DNA of 64,000 nucleotides from NCBI GenBank assembly GCA_025667525.1, contig CM046878.1, positions 576,890,868 through 576,954,867 of the forward strand. The letters are read 5' to 3'. The translations under genes were made by a program, and so were the position numbers. The stretch comes from Glebionis coronaria. Taxonomy: Eukaryota > Streptophyta > Magnoliopsida > Asterales > Asteraceae. This document shows positions 35,309 through 46,364 of the stretch, piece by piece. The notes beneath the pieces are model-generated. The model was not told where the DNA came from, ran no database searches, and saw nothing but the letters and a program-made list of their open reading frames with translations. Position 1 is the stretch's first letter. Each line of letters begins with the position of its first letter.

Positions 35309-38300
35309 TTACATAAAACATTTTTGTAAGTTGGTTGCATGCCATGTACGCGGGATTTCCTTCCCTTCGGTGGTTTCCAGCTTGTAGGATCCATTCTGAT
35401 AGGCTTCGACAACCCTGTAGGGACCCTCCCAGTTGGGACCCAACTTCCCTATTTTCTCCTGCCGGCTGGCCATGTTGCGCCGGTATACAAAGTCTCCGAC
35501 CTTGAAAGAGCAGGGCCTAACACGTTTGTTGTAGTATTGTTCTACCTTCTTTTTATACTTGGCTTCCTGTATGGCCGCAGCCTCTCTTCTTTCTTGTAAA
35601 AGGTCTAGGTTTAGCCGCAGCTCTTCTTCATTTGTATCACCATCGAACAACAAGGTTCTTGCTGTGGGGATGCCTATCTCTGCGGGAATGACTGCTTCAC
35701 TTCCATAGGTGAGGCTGAAGGGGGTTTCTCCATTGCTTGTCTTGAGCATGGTACGGTGGGCCCATAACACATGGGGCAGTTCGTCGACCCACCCGGTTAA
35801 CCTTCTCCCTAGCCTTGCTTTCAAACCGTGCATCAATGACTTGTTGGCTCTTTCGACTAGGCCGTTGGCTTGCGAATGTGCTACTGCAGTGTTCATCTGC
35901 TTGATGTGCCATTTCTCGCACCATTTTCCGAAGGATCCATCTATCAGTTGCTTGCCATTATCAGTCACTATCACTCCCGGTAGACCGAATCTACACACTA
36001 TGTTTTCCCAAGCAAATTTTTGCACCTCCTTTCCCGTTATCTTAGCCACCGGTTTTGCTTCAATCCACTTGGTGAAATAGTCAATGGCCACTATTACAAA
36101 CTTGATGTTTCCGGCATTTCCACTGATTGGACCTAGTATGTCCATTCCCCATTGGTAAAAAGGCCAAGGTGACGTTATTGAAGTGAGGTTGGTTTTTGGG
36201 AGCCTTGGTATAGGACCATGTATTTTGCATGAGTCGCATTTGGAGATCTCGTCCCATGCATCTTGGTGCATAGTTGGCCAGAAATAACCTTGACGCATTA
36301 TCTTTGCCACGACAGACCTTGCTCCGGCGTGCATTCCGCAGGCCCCCTCATGAACTTCCCTGATTATGTAGTTTGCTTGTAATGGGCCGACACACCTTAG
36401 CATTGGAGATAAGTACGACTTTTTGAATAGGATGCCGTTTTCCAGAGTGTACATGGGGATCTTCATCCTTAGGTTCCTGGCCTTCTCTGGCTCTTGAGGC
36501 CATATCCCTTCTTCCAAACACCTTTTGATAGGAGACATCCGGCATTCCCCCTCTTCTTCCACTATATCGTTGACTTCTTGAACATCTATTGACCTTGCGT
36601 CTAATACTTCTACCAGCACCTCTTTGGTTAAATGGTTGAATGCAATTGAAGCGAGCTTGCTTAGGACGTCGGCTTTCTGGTTCTTTTGGCGTGGAATGTG
36701 TTCTATGTCGAACTTGGTGAAGATAGGAAGAAGTTCTTTGACCTTAGCTAAGTATTTGGACATCCTATCATCACTTGCCTCAAACTCCCCCTTGATCTGA
36801 CAAGCCACCAATTTTGAATCTACTTTGGCTTGCAACTCTTTCACTTCCATCTTTTTGGCCAGACGGAGTCCCGCCAGAAGGGCTTCATACTCAGCCTCAT
36901 TGTTTGAGCAGTTGAAATTGAACCTCAATGCATACGTAAACTCTACCTCCTCTGGGTTAATTAGCACCAGACCGGCACCGGCTCCCTTACTATTAGCCGC
37001 TCCATCTGTATATAGGATCCATTGTGGTTCCGGCTCCTCTTCTTCGGATACCTCGTATATTGTTGCAGCTTCCTGCTGGTCTAGCGGAGCTTCGTTGAGG
37101 AAATCCGCTAACACTTGTCCTTTGATGGAATTTCTGGGCACATAGAACATTTCATACGTCCCTAGCTCTACTGCATACTTTGCTAATCTTCCGGAGGCCT
37201 CAGATTTGCTTAGTATCTGCTTCAGCGGTTGGTCTGATATAACATGAATGTCGTGAGCTTCAAAATGTCTTCTTAGCCTTCGAGATAAGTGCAGCAAACC
37301 TAGGACCAGCTTTTCCAATGGAGCGTATCTCCTCTCGACATCATGTAATTTTTTACTCACATATCTTATGGGCATTTGAACCCCATTTCGTTCCGCTAGG
37401 AGCACACCGCTGACTGCTTCCTTGGACGCGGCCAGATAGACGTACATAATCTCTCCTTTGAGTGGGGATGTTAGTAATGGAAGGTCTAGAATCATTTTCT
37501 TCAATTGCTGAAAAGATTTCTCTGCTTTGTCCGTCCACCGGAACTCATTTTTGTTTTCCTTGGTGATATTCTTCAACGTTTCGAAGAAAGGCATGGACCT
37601 TTCGGCCGACCGGGATAGAAAACGGTTGAGAGCCGCCAACTTGCCACTCAGGGACTGCATTTCTTTCAAAGTCTTAGGAGATCTCATTTCTGCAATTGCT
37701 TTGGTTTTCTTGGGGTTAGCTCTTATACCTTCGGATGTTACCATATAACCCAAAAATTTACCCTCTTCGACACCGAACGAACATTTCTTCGGGTTCAGCT
37801 TCATGTTGATTCTCTTTAGATTATCAAAGGTTTCTTGTATGTCTGCAAGCATGTCCTCTTCGGTTTGGCTTTTGATCATCAAGTCGTCTACGTATGCTTC
37901 CAAATTCGTACCAATTTGTGAGCGGAAGGCTGAGTCAACTAACCTTTGATAGGTCGCTCCTGCATTTTTCAACCCAAAAGGCATTTTTGTGTAACAATAC
38001 GTTCCCTCATTGGTATAAAATGCCGTCTTTTCTTCATCAGCCTCGTCCATTTGCACTTGATGATAGCCTTTGTATGCGTCTAGGAAACACTTGAATTTGT
38101 ATCCCACAACGGCCCCTATCTTGACGTCTATATCCGGCAAGGGATAATAATCCTTTGGGCAAGCGGAGTTGAGGTTTTTGAAATCAATGCACATTCGCCA
38201 GTTTCCATCCGGCTTTTTGACTAGGACCGGATTGGAGATCCATGTCGGGTATCGTACCGGTCGGATGATGCCTGCCTTTGTTAACTCTTCCACGTCTTTC

Positions 38301-39442
38301 TTAACCGCTTGGCTTTTTTCTTCACCTAACGTCCTTCTTTTTTGGGCAATCGGTGTGGTCTCCATATCCACGTTCAACGAATGTTTGACGATTCTCCTAG
38401 GTACTCCCGTCATGTCAGAAGGCTCCCATGCGAATACATCAACGTTGTCCTTAAGCAACTCTATGAGTTGAATTCGATATTTTTTGGTGAACAACCTTCC
38501 GATGGTGATCAACTGTTCCGGGTATCCAGGATTGACGCAGATCTGCTTCGTCATGTCTCCTGCAACTCGTTGTTGCTGATTGAATTCTTCCTTGGCAATC
38601 CATTCATCTAACTCTTTTCCCACGGCCAACGTTTTCATCATCTTTATCTTTTGACTATCCTCTATGATTCGACATTCGTAGATGGCTCGTGCTTTGGTTG
38701 TCATGGTGGCTATTCCGTTGGGGGTTGGAAACTTCATGGATGAGTGTACAGTAGAGGGCACGGCCCTTAACTCTCTGATTCCGGTTCTTCCCAGTATGAT
38801 ATTATAAGGGGATGGTGCTCTAATCACTGTGAAGTTCATCATCGTCCGTCTTGTTAAGTTGTCTGCTCCAAAGGTTACCTCTAAGTCTATCTTCCCGAGA
38901 GGGGTGGTCTCCTCCCCCGAAAAGCCCCGGAATTTCACGTTATCGGGCGTTAACCTCCTTCGGATCGATAGATCTAGATTTAGGAAACAGTGCTCGAACA
39001 TGACCTGCATGGTGGCTCCTTCATCCACAAACACCCTTTTTACCCAATATCCCTCTATTTCGGCCTCGAATATCAGAGGTTCTTCGGAAGCCTCATCATC
39101 GGGTATAGGCGGAAAGGTTATGGGGACATTCATCCAGTCCATTTCGATCTTGCACACCTCCTTCCTCTTCATGCCGCTATACCTTCTTTCGATCATGTTT
39201 ATAGTCCTTCCCTTAAAATCTCCATTTCCTCTTCCTTGATTCCCTTTATTCACTCTTCCCCGTAGGTCCTTTACCAAATGGTTGAGCTTACCGGACTCTA
39301 GAGCAGCCTCTAGCTGTTTCCTCAACTGATGGCAATTATTGGTAAGATGTCCTTTCTCTTGATGATAGTCGCAATACTTATCCATGTTTTCTGGCCGGAT
39401 GATACCCTTGGTTGGTTGCGGTGGAGGAAGGCACAATTGCAA
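35309..39442 (-). CDS. pol polyprotein of the Tat-type element
   Basis: A 1,377-aa open frame without interruption. Counting from the Met at 39442: zinc-knuckle-like Cys/His motif (about 24-37); aspartic protease with Asp-Glu-Gly (140-142); reverse transcriptase with YVDD (517-520); a first, degenerate RNase H (about 667-760; the usual first Asp is missing); a second RNase H (807-930, YTDG and NNEAEYE); integrase zinc finger (H1031, H1038, C1069, C1072) and integrase core (D1101, D1161, E1197). The double RNase H identifies the Tat lineage. The frame continues directly upstream into gag across one TAA (39472-39470), so the Met at 39442 is an open-frame convenience and the natural product was probably one gag-pol. 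It is otherwise complete and looks competent. Confidence 0.92.
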   Translation of the reverse strand: MQLCLPPPQPTKGIIRPENMDKYCDYHQEKGHLTNNCHQLRKQLEAALESGKLNHLVKDLRGRVNKGNQGRGNGDFKGRTINMIERRYSGMKRKEVCKIEMDWMNVPITFPPIPDDEASEEPLIFEAEIEGYWVKRVFVDEGATMQVMFEHCFLNLDLSIRRRLTPDNVKFRGFSGEETTPLGKIDLEVTFGADNLTRRTMMNFTVIRAPSPYNIILGRTGIRELRAVPSTVHSSMKFPTPNGIATMTTKARAIYECRIIEDSQKIKMMKTLAVGKELDEWIAKEEFNQQQRVAGDMTKQICVNPGYPEQLITIGRLFTKKYRIQLIELLKDNVDVFAWEPSDMTGVPRRIVKHSLNVDMETTPIAQKRRTLGEEKSQAVKKDVEELTKAGIIRPVRYPTWISNPVLVKKPDGNWRMCIDFKNLNSACPKDYYPLPDIDVKIGAVVGYKFKCFLDAYKGYHQVQMDEADEEKTAFYTNEGTYCYTKMPFGLKNAGATYQRLVDSAFRSQIGTNLEAYVDDLMIKSQTEEDMLADIQETFDNLKRINMKLNPKKCSFGVEEGKFLGYMVTSEGIRANPKKTKAIAEMRSPKTLKEMQSLSGKLAALNRFLSRSAERSMPFFETLKNITKENKNEFRWTDKAEKSFQQLKKMILDLPLLTSPLKGEIMYVYLAASKEAVSGVLLAERNGVQMPIRYVSKKLHDVERRYAPLEKLVLGLLHLSRRLRRHFEAHDIHVISDQPLKQILSKSEASGRLAKYAVELGTYEMFYVPRNSIKGQVLADFLNEAPLDQQEAATIYEVSEEEEPEPQWILYTDGAANSKGAGAGLVLINPEEVEFTYALRFNFNCSNNEAEYEALLAGLRLAKKMEVKELQAKVDSKLVACQIKGEFEASDDRMSKYLAKVKELLPIFTKFDIEHIPRQKNQKADVLSKLASIAFNHLTKEVLVEVLDARSIDVQEVNDIVEEEGECRMSPIKRCLEEGIWPQEPEKARNLRMKIPMYTLENGILFKKSYLSPMLRCVGPLQANYIIREVHEGACGMHAGARSVVAKIMRQGYFWPTMHQDAWDEISKCDSCKIHGPIPRLPKTNLTSITSPWPFYQWGMDILGPISGNAGNIKFVIVAIDYFTKWIEAKPVAKITGKEVQKFAWENIVCRFGLPGVIVTDNGKQLIDGSFGKWCEKWHIKQMNTAVAHSQANGLVERANKSLMHGLKARLGRRLTGWVDELPHVLWAHRTMLKTSNGETPFSLTYGSEAVIPAEIGIPTARTLLFDGDTNEEELRLNLDLLQERREAAAIQEAKYKKKVEQYYNKRVRPCSFKVGDFVYRRNMASRQEKIGKLGPNWEGPYRVVEAYQNGSYKLETTEGKEIPRTWHATNLQKCFM

Positions 39443-39469
39443 CTCAGTTGCTAAGATTTCCTTTGGAAA

Positions 39470-40522
39470 TTAGGTAAGCGACTCCAAGCTGGAACGTTGG
39501 TACGGTGCCCTTCTTCCATAATTTGGGCTAACCGGAGGTACATATGGGGGAAATGGGGGTCTGGACCGATAATCATTTCTTTGACGCCCTCTTTGTCGCC
39601 CACGTGAACCGGAAGGACCATACCTTTCCTCCTTGCTATACTTTATGTTACCATCTCCTTCTTCTCCCGTTGGCAACTCAGTGTTTCGGTATGCATCTTC
39701 GGATTTTATGAAATCATCTACTCTTTGCATCATCTCTGCTACCGTCAACGGAGTATCATCTGTAAAACGTCGGACCAATTCCGGGCATTTGGCTCCATTT
39801 ACGAAGGCCGATATCTTCATCACTTCCGGAACGCCTTGAATATAACTTGCTTCATCTGTCCAACGCTCTTTAAATACTGCCAACGTTTCATGAGCCTTGC
39901 GGACGATGGTGGTGATCTCCATTGGCGCTTTGAGACTTTTTCTCCTCAAGGAGAATCTTTCTAGGAACTGCTCCTTCAAATCTTCCCAATTGTCTATGCT
40001 ACCCCTCGGCAACCTTTCAAACCATCCTCCAGCGGCTCCATCTAAAGTTTGCTGGAAAAATCTACACCATACTGGCATCGGCCATTCTCCCGAATTGGCG
40101 GCACCGGCAAACCGGGTAATATGGTCATTAGGATCCGTAGCCCCTGAATACAATTTAAGAGTTGCGGGTAACCTATGCTTTGGTGAGGAGAATTGTATGA
40201 TTCTTTTAGTAAATGGGGAGGCCATCACATCTTTGAAAGGATTCTGCAAATCATCCTCCGGGAGGTTAGCTTCCTTCTGAACCTCCCGCCCTTCGTCCTT
40301 ATCCCTCGGTAGATTCGATACATCTTCCTCGAAATCTAGGCGTATAGGCGAAATGGGCCTCTTGGACGCGGCGTTATGACGCTCCACCAGACCTTGTAGC
40401 GCGCTCATACTCTCCAAAATCTTTTCCCGTAAATTTAGAGGCGTTTCCGTCTCCTTTACTATCGTCGCGGGGTCACGACTAGGGGATGATGACGGATCCG
40501 ACTCCCCTGAGACCCCTACCAT
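39470..40522 (-). CDS. gag of the Tat-type element
   Basis: A 350-aa open frame starting 53 bases inside the 5' LTR. After a Ser/Pro-rich, acidic leader comes the retrotransposon capsid domain (about residues 115-285: PATLKLYSGATDPNDH.., WFERLPRGSIDNWEDL). Then follows an Arg/Gly-rich basic region (RGRQRGRQRNDYRSR) and a Pro/Tyr-rich stretch. It assembles the particle that packages element RNA. The frame ends at TAA (39472-39470) and the downstream nine codons stay in frame with pol, which carries the Cys/His knuckle. So the stop cuts gag before its knuckle; it is more likely a nonsense mutation than a designed gag-pol boundary, though stop readthrough cannot be excluded. Confidence 0.9.
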   Translation of the reverse strand: MVGVSGESDPSSSPSRDPATIVKETETPLNLREKILESMSALQGLVERHNAASKRPISPIRLDFEEDVSNLPRDKDEGREVQKEANLPEDDLQNPFKDVMASPFTKRIIQFSSPKHRLPATLKLYSGATDPNDHITRFAGAANSGEWPMPVWCRFFQQTLDGAAGGWFERLPRGSIDNWEDLKEQFLERFSLRRKSLKAPMEITTIVRKAHETLAVFKERWTDEASYIQGVPEVMKISAFVNGAKCPELVRRFTDDTPLTVAEMMQRVDDFIKSEDAYRNTELPTGEEGDGNIKYSKEERYGPSGSRGRQRGRQRNDYRSRPPFPPYVPPVSPNYGRRAPYQRSSLESLT

Positions 40523-40575
40523 TGTTTAGCTGTTGTGTGGAGATTCGAGTTTAGGGTCCCACGGATGGCGCCAAA

Positions 40576-41150
40576 TGTTGAAACAAAATCCTCCGGCTAG
40601 ACTGCGGTCAATGATCTTGCCTCGACATCATAAAGGTGTGCTCGTCTCTCGTCCTTGAACCTAGGATACACAAGACAACACACGTTAACTCGCCCCAGGT
40701 TTGACCCCGAGACCAAGCTCCGGTGTGAGAATAAGTAACTATCACACACAAATGGTATTTAACAGTAAATACCAGAAGGTAAGAGTATATATTAATGGAA
40801 GTATTGAATGTGTGTTGTGTGTTAAATGTAAGGGTATTTATACTACCCCAAGGTGTATACCTGCCTGAGTAGTCACATCATAGGCTAGGCCTCGAAACCT
40901 GAACTTAGCCAAATCCCCACAATCGAGGGATTTATTGTCCCAAGGGCGGCGGTGCTTCCTTTTACCCATAGGACGGACGGAAGCTCCCTGGATAATAGAG
41001 TGGATGCCTTTTGCTTTCTCCTTGGGCCTTGCTATGTTCATTAATGCTTCACTATTCACACAGGCAACCTTATTAAATGCTCGAAGGTTCCGGTCCTGAG
41101 GTGGGGAAGCGTTCGTCTCCGGGGGTGTTGACCGGAGGCATACGCGAACA
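40576..41150 (-). repeat. 5' LTR of the Tat-type element
   Basis: 575 bp with a minus-strand TATA box, TATAAATA, at 40842-40835. Nearly identical to 31351-31925. The primer-binding site follows directly (40573-40558). Confidence 0.93.
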
Positions 41151-42289
41151 TTGTTAGAGTTCCCTAGCAACCCTTTTTTACAATATTTTCAAACCTTTTT
41201 TTTTTCCTATTTTTGGAAAAACATACTTAACACTTAAGTTTACCTCCCACATTGGTTAAATAAGTAAAATCTATCTTGTTTATAAATTACACTAAATGAG
41301 GATCAAACATGTCTAGAATATTACAAGGTTTTCAGATGCATGTGTTTATGAAGTTCATTATAAATCAAAAAATTTGAATTTCCATAACTCATTCAACTAA
41401 AAATAAATATAAAGTTCTTGACTTTTTAGTTTTTTTCGCACTTAAATAAACTCTATGTTTCAAGACTTGTTGACGCATAATGTTATAAAAAAAATCATAC
41501 TTTGTCAGCAACTACGTATAAGGTAATAAGTACTACTCTTAAAAAGGTTCTATGTTTTTACGACGTTGTTGTTGATGCAGGATGTTATATAAAACTAAAA
41601 AAATCATACTTTTTCAGCAACAGTGTATAGGAATTAAGTACTATTGTAGTATATAGTTATTGACTTTTTTAGCACTATTCTACTGGAAAACGAATATAAA
41701 TAATTTTGTACCTAATAGTGAATTAGAGTGTGGCAAGGTCACTATTGAGCACATATAAGCTTGTTCCATTAGGCTCTTAACATTAGACTGCATCATACAC
41801 GAAATGCTATTCAAACTAATCCAAATTTCCATCCCATCCCATGTAATTAAGATATGAGATAACTATGGTTCAACATTGATGACTTGTGCCCTATTTCTCT
41901 CCGTAATCTTAACAGAGGAATCAAGAGACGGGGTGACCACTTTTATCCTGCCGATGTCCAATTCAATATAATTACAAGGTACCAACGAATCGAGGAACAA
42001 CTCTTGACAAAAAAACATGCTTGAATTAAAGACTAAGAAACCTATAACTTGAACATAAATAAACATGTGTGAAATGTTTAATGATAAAACTTCCATTCAT
42101 TTAGTTGCATCCTCTATATAAACAAACTTTGCGATGTACTACGAATAAGAATGTACAGTAGATAGTAAAATGAATAACTGGGTATCCCTTAATAGCATCG
42201 AAACAAAGACAAGTATCTTCTGCTAACAAGGTCCTTTAACCTACAACACACACAAAACACAATTCCACATCAAAACCTTCATACAGACA
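41151..42289. other. Intergenic, no gene seen
   Basis: AT-rich. 41815-41925 resembles the dispersed repeat seen near 30230 and 30950. Nothing coding. Confidence 0.4.
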
Positions 42290-44047
42290 TAAAACCTTAA
42301 ACCTTCAATAAAAAATACAAAACCTTAACGTAAAAACATCAAACCGTAAACGAAAACACAAAACATATATGTACCCGATTAGCAGCCCTTTTATTAACTT
42401 GTTCATCTTGGGCTCGATAAACCTATATATAAAACGTTTGTACAAGATCATGGTAAATAAATGGAGGGAGAGTAATTTTGTATATGGGGAGCTAGCATGC
42501 TCGTAAGTGAACTATTAGTCACTTGAAAGGCACTGGTTCAATTCTCAGCGGTCTAGTTTTCCTTTTTTTTTTTTTTTTGAATAACTGAAGTATTAGAAGG
42601 AAATGTTTTATGTTTTATTTGTTAAAATGAAGATAGAGTTTTAAATACTAGGTAGAATATAGTTAAATCTTAGATAGTCATATTAAGTTGTCACATATAT
42701 TATTTTGCACAAGACCGTGAGCCTACCCGGAACGTACACTTTTAATAACAGCGGTTCCGAAGAGAGGAGCAGGGACAAAAAGGAAAACACAAAGATCCAA
42801 ACACATCCAAAAAAGTGGTCCTCGAATCATTTTGTTTACAAAAACTGTCCTACGTTAATGCAACTAAGCATAGTAATCTTTCATGGATATCCTATAGCCG
42901 TTGGGTTCTTTTCGATCTCGAAACGTTTCATCAGTCCTCTTGGAGTATAGTTCTCTTCGATCTCGAAAGTCCATGTGTATATGCGATAACCCTTTTGACC
43001 GTGCAGATCTACAATTGTCGTTGTGTTGTTATTTTATGGGATTGTATGATAATGAGTATAGCCTAATTAAAAACCACAAACCCTAAAGAAAAAACATCAA
43101 ACCTTAAAAGAAAATACAAAACATGCCCGATTAGCAGCCCTTTGTTATCAACTAGGTATTATATGATAATGAGTAGAGCCTAATCTTATAAAATTGAACA
43201 TAAATCGAGTTCAAGCTAAAAAAAACAAGAGTCGATATGAGCCGTAACTTACAGAGATCGAGTTTTGGCGTGCCGTAAAAAATGAAGAAAACAAAAGAAT
43301 CGTGGTCGGCAGGATTCGAACCTGCGCGGGTAAAGCCAACATGATTTCTAGTCATGCCTGATAACCACTGGCAAGACCACCTTTTTTGATAAATGTTGTC
43401 AAAATGGAAAATGAAACCTTAAAATCCTACTATAATTTTATCATCGTCTTTCGGGTTACTGGTAAGTGAATTAGTAGTCACTTGAATGGACACAGTTCAA
43501 TTCTCAACTGCCTCGCTTTCTGTGTTTTATTTTAACAAAAAAAATGTTAAATCGTCTACAAGTTTTGCTGTTTTATGTGTTACTACTATTTGTTAAAATT
43601 GAAGATATCTTAAATCTTTGGTCGTCATATTATGTTGTCACATATATTATTTTGGACAAGGCCTTGAAGCTATCAAGCACATCCAAGAAAAGTAAATCAA
43701 ATCACATCCAAAAAAAGTGACCAAACTGCAATGTGACTATATCACAAAGACAAAAATAAAATTAATTATATTCTTCTCTTTATGATTATTTGTTGACACT
43801 TAAAAAGTGGTACTTCAAACATTTTATTTACAAAAATTGTCCATATGTTAATGCAACTAAACATAGTAATCTTTTATGCGGATCCTATCCGATAGCCGTT
43901 GGCTTCTTTTCGAGCTCGAAACGTTTCACTAGTCCTCTTGAACTATAGTTCTTTTCGATCTCGATAGTCCATGTGTATACACGGCAGCCATTTTAATTGT
44001 CCAGGTCTACAATTGACTTTTTATTTGTTGTTATTTTATGGGATTGT
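42290..44047. repeat. Tandem duplication, ~0.75-0.95 kb per copy
   Basis: Copy 1 (about 42290-43050) and copy 2 (about 43078-44047) share, in order: an AAACCTTAAA-like start with CCCGATTAGCAGCCC (42375, 43128); a tRNA-B-box-like line (GGTTCAATTCTCA); TTGTCACATATATTATTTTG; TTAATGCAACTAA; the TCGAAACGTTTCA block; and TTGTTATTTTATGGGATTG. The copies have diverged by many substitutions and indels, so the event is old. The tRNA-like locus lies in copy 2 only. Confidence 0.7.
43301..43380 (-). tRNA. tRNA-Ser (AGA)-like gene, probably a pseudogene
   Basis: The minus strand starts GTGGTC and ends GACCACG: a six-pair acceptor stem plus a mismatch. The anticodon arm CATGA-CTAGAAA-TCATG is perfect and gives anticodon AGA. 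The long variable arm typical of Ser follows, weakened by mismatches. The T arm GCAGG-TTCGAAT-CCTGC is perfect, with an intact B-box GGTTCGAATCC, and T-runs follow downstream. The D arm appears two bases short between TGCC and AGTGG, which breaks the A-box spacing. I therefore expect weak or no transcription. Confidence 0.7.
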
Positions 44048-44183
44048 AAAGGTGTTGTACTGTCACGTCAGGTATAAGTTGAATAGAGTTTAGAATATAT
44101 AAACCATTGTAATAGTTTATTGGTAAATGTAATACTATAACTTTGAATCTTGAAGAGATGAAAAGTGTTGCAGCCTTGTTTAA

Positions 44184-44603
44184 TCTATACTACCATATAA
44201 AGCATTTGGGATCTTCTTAAAATAGCAAGGCTAAAAATTCAGACTTTTTTTTCCTACTAAATAAAGCAAGTTATGACATTTTCATCAACATTATATACTA
44301 TAACCTTTTATAACAAACTTTTGTAACAACCTACTTAAATACATTTTTCTTTTAAATTGAGAAATCTTTTTATTATTTGTTATCTTTATAATCTAATTTT
44401 ACCATGTTTTCTAAAATTTTATACTCTCAATTCAACATCCATTTTGTTATATATTTATTAACTATTAATTTTTTTTAAATTTAGAGTTTTTTACAGATTT
44501 TTTACAATTTCAACAATACAAACTTAATGATAAGAGATTAATATTTGTTAGTGTAAAAAATGATTATGAGTACTCGCCGTCGCATTGCGCGGGTCTATAC
44601 TAG
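44184..44603 (+). mobile_element. Short non-autonomous Helitron
   Basis: It begins A|TCTATACTACCATATAAAGC and ends with CGCATTGCGCGGGT, a GC-rich hairpin, and TATACTAG|T. That is the TC start, 3' hairpin, CTAG end and A/T insertion site of Helitrons. 420 bp, no coding, no target duplication, as expected. Confidence 0.75.
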
Positions 44604-44708
44604 TGAAAATAAATAGATGTTTCTGCTACTAGCATTGTTGTTTATAAAGAGGGAAGTGGCCTCTGATCATTATTGTTCAACTCGGACAAAAAATCACTAA
44701 AAGTATTA

Positions 44709-45534
44709 GGGTGCGTTTGGTATGTTGATGTGAATCACAATGGATATGGGTTTCGTAATGATACGGAATAACAATTGATATGATTAAATGTGTCATTTTC
44801 AATATTGTTGTTTGTTTTAATAAATATAGACATGGAATCAAATTTGTACCAGTAATTACTGTTTCTTTCCTTGAGTTCTTGCTGTTTGCCTGATAATTAA
44901 AAAAAAATCATATTTTATAAACACGACATAAACAAGTTAGACAACCATCTGTGACTTGAATTTGAACACACGAATCACAAATTCAATGGAAAAAAACAAC
45001 CATCTTGATACATCATTTACATACGAATTCAAACATTCTTACAATTCGGTGCAAATGGTTTGTTAAATTTAGTTTTATATCGAAATAATTGGATGCGTAA
45101 AAATATACAAACTGTAAGGAAAACATCAAATGGCTAAGAAATTTTCAAGCACCAATTTTCTTTCCAAAATCAAATTTTTTATTTTCTTGAACAAAATTGG
45201 CTCAATAAAAAAAAAAGTAGGGCTTTTGTAGATTACCTTTTTGGTTAGCAGATTACTACGTAATTTCGAAGTTATAGAATTCTTATTGAATTTTCACGTG
45301 ATGGTTGAGATCATATACACTTTGATCATTTTCATCTGTGTTTTTTTTTTTTTTTTGAGTTGACTGTGGGAAAATATAAGGAAGAACAAAATGAAAGAGG
45401 CACCCCAGCCTCATATGGGATAACCCAAATATTAAGATATGATTCTAACTTTTAAAAACCCATTAGTGTACCAAACAGATTTATCAATCCATCTATCATT
45501 GTTTCATTGCCATTGGCTCATACCAAACGCACCC
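44709..45534. mobile_element. Tourist-type (PIF/Harbinger) MITE
   Basis: Terminal inverted repeat GGGTGCGTTTGGTATG at the left, with its exact complement at the right. TTA flanks both sides (44706-44708, 45535-45537). 826 bp, no coding frame. A different family from the GAG-ended PIF-like elements at 12349 and 24651. Confidence 0.88.
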
Positions 45535-45895
45535 TTATTATTTGAGCGAGTTGGTTTAGTCACGTCATGTTGACAATCGTTTTCATATTTGGTAGTGTGC
45601 TTGTTTGCAAGGCCTTGTAATGCATGATATTCTTTGTACCATGTATCATTTATTGGATCTTTTGTGATTCAATTTTAATACAACAATATTTTGCCAAAAA
45701 AAATAAAAAATGAAATATAACTCTTTGGCAAGGTCTGTAGTTGGATTCCTAGTAAACTATCTCAACGTTTTTATTAATTTAATAAAACATGTTTTGCTGT
45801 CTTCTTTTTTCGTACACGTTCCTTGGTCTTCAAATTACTTTTATCTGGCTTAGTGCTAACCTATTATTATTATATATAAAGATTCCGTTCATAAA

Positions 45896-46356
45896 CAATG
45901 TTTTAAAAACTGGGTTGATCAGGCCGGTTAAACCGTGAACCGGCTCGGAGACCAGGCCGGATGTGACTGAGTTTTTGCTTGTTTGACCGTGACTAACCCG
46001 GCCGGGTCACGATTTTTTGTAAAAGAAATATTTAAAAAATTTATTTATTTTTAAATATTTTTAAGTTTTAAAGATATATATTGAAGTAATGATTACTAGT
46101 GTTAGTTAAAATAAAGCTAAACTTATAATCTATTACAAATTGTAAGTATAAATTAATTATTTTTGCACATGTTTACAATAATATTATAAATATACAACTA
46201 AAAACCAAGTCTAGTGAGTAAAAAATAAATATTACACATTAAAAATATAAAAAATATACGTATATAAGGAACCGGGTTGATCCGACGGTTCAACCGGTTG
46301 AACCGTGAACCGGTCACTAGACCGAGTCAACTAAAAAACCGGGTTTTAAAACATTG
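45896..46356. mobile_element. hAT-type MITE
   Basis: The ends read CAATGTTTTAAAA and its complement, with further inverted homology rich in AACCGG. The flanks TTCATAAA (45888-45895) and GTCATAAA (46357-46364) are an 8-bp target duplication with one mismatch, as for hAT. 461 bp, non-coding, strongly self-complementary. Confidence 0.75.
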
Positions 46357-46364
46357 GTCATAAA

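Larger units (their letters stand above)
31351..41150 (-). mobile_element. Tat-type Ty3/gypsy retrotransposon, nearly intact
   Basis: The LTRs at 31351-31925 and 40576-41150 are both 575 bp (TGTTGAAAC... GCGAACA) and differ at only about four sites by eye. The primer-binding site TGGCGCCATCCGTGGG (40573-40558) sits two bases from the 5' LTR. A G-rich polypurine tract (ACTGGGGGGGACT) borders the 3' LTR. The order is gag, pol with a second RNase H, tandem repeats, then an oppositely oriented spliced gene. A second RNase H and an antisense 3' gene are hallmarks of the Tat/Retand/Grande group. The only coding break I see in gag-pol is one in-frame TAA. The 5-bp flanks (TTTGA and TTGTT) do not form a target duplication, which is unusual for so young an element. 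Confidence 0.93.

Noticed and set aside
35339..40280. Plus-strand frames across the Tat gag-pol
   Set aside because: Antisense shadows; unlike the gene at 32336-34686 they lack a TATA box, introns or recognisable domains.
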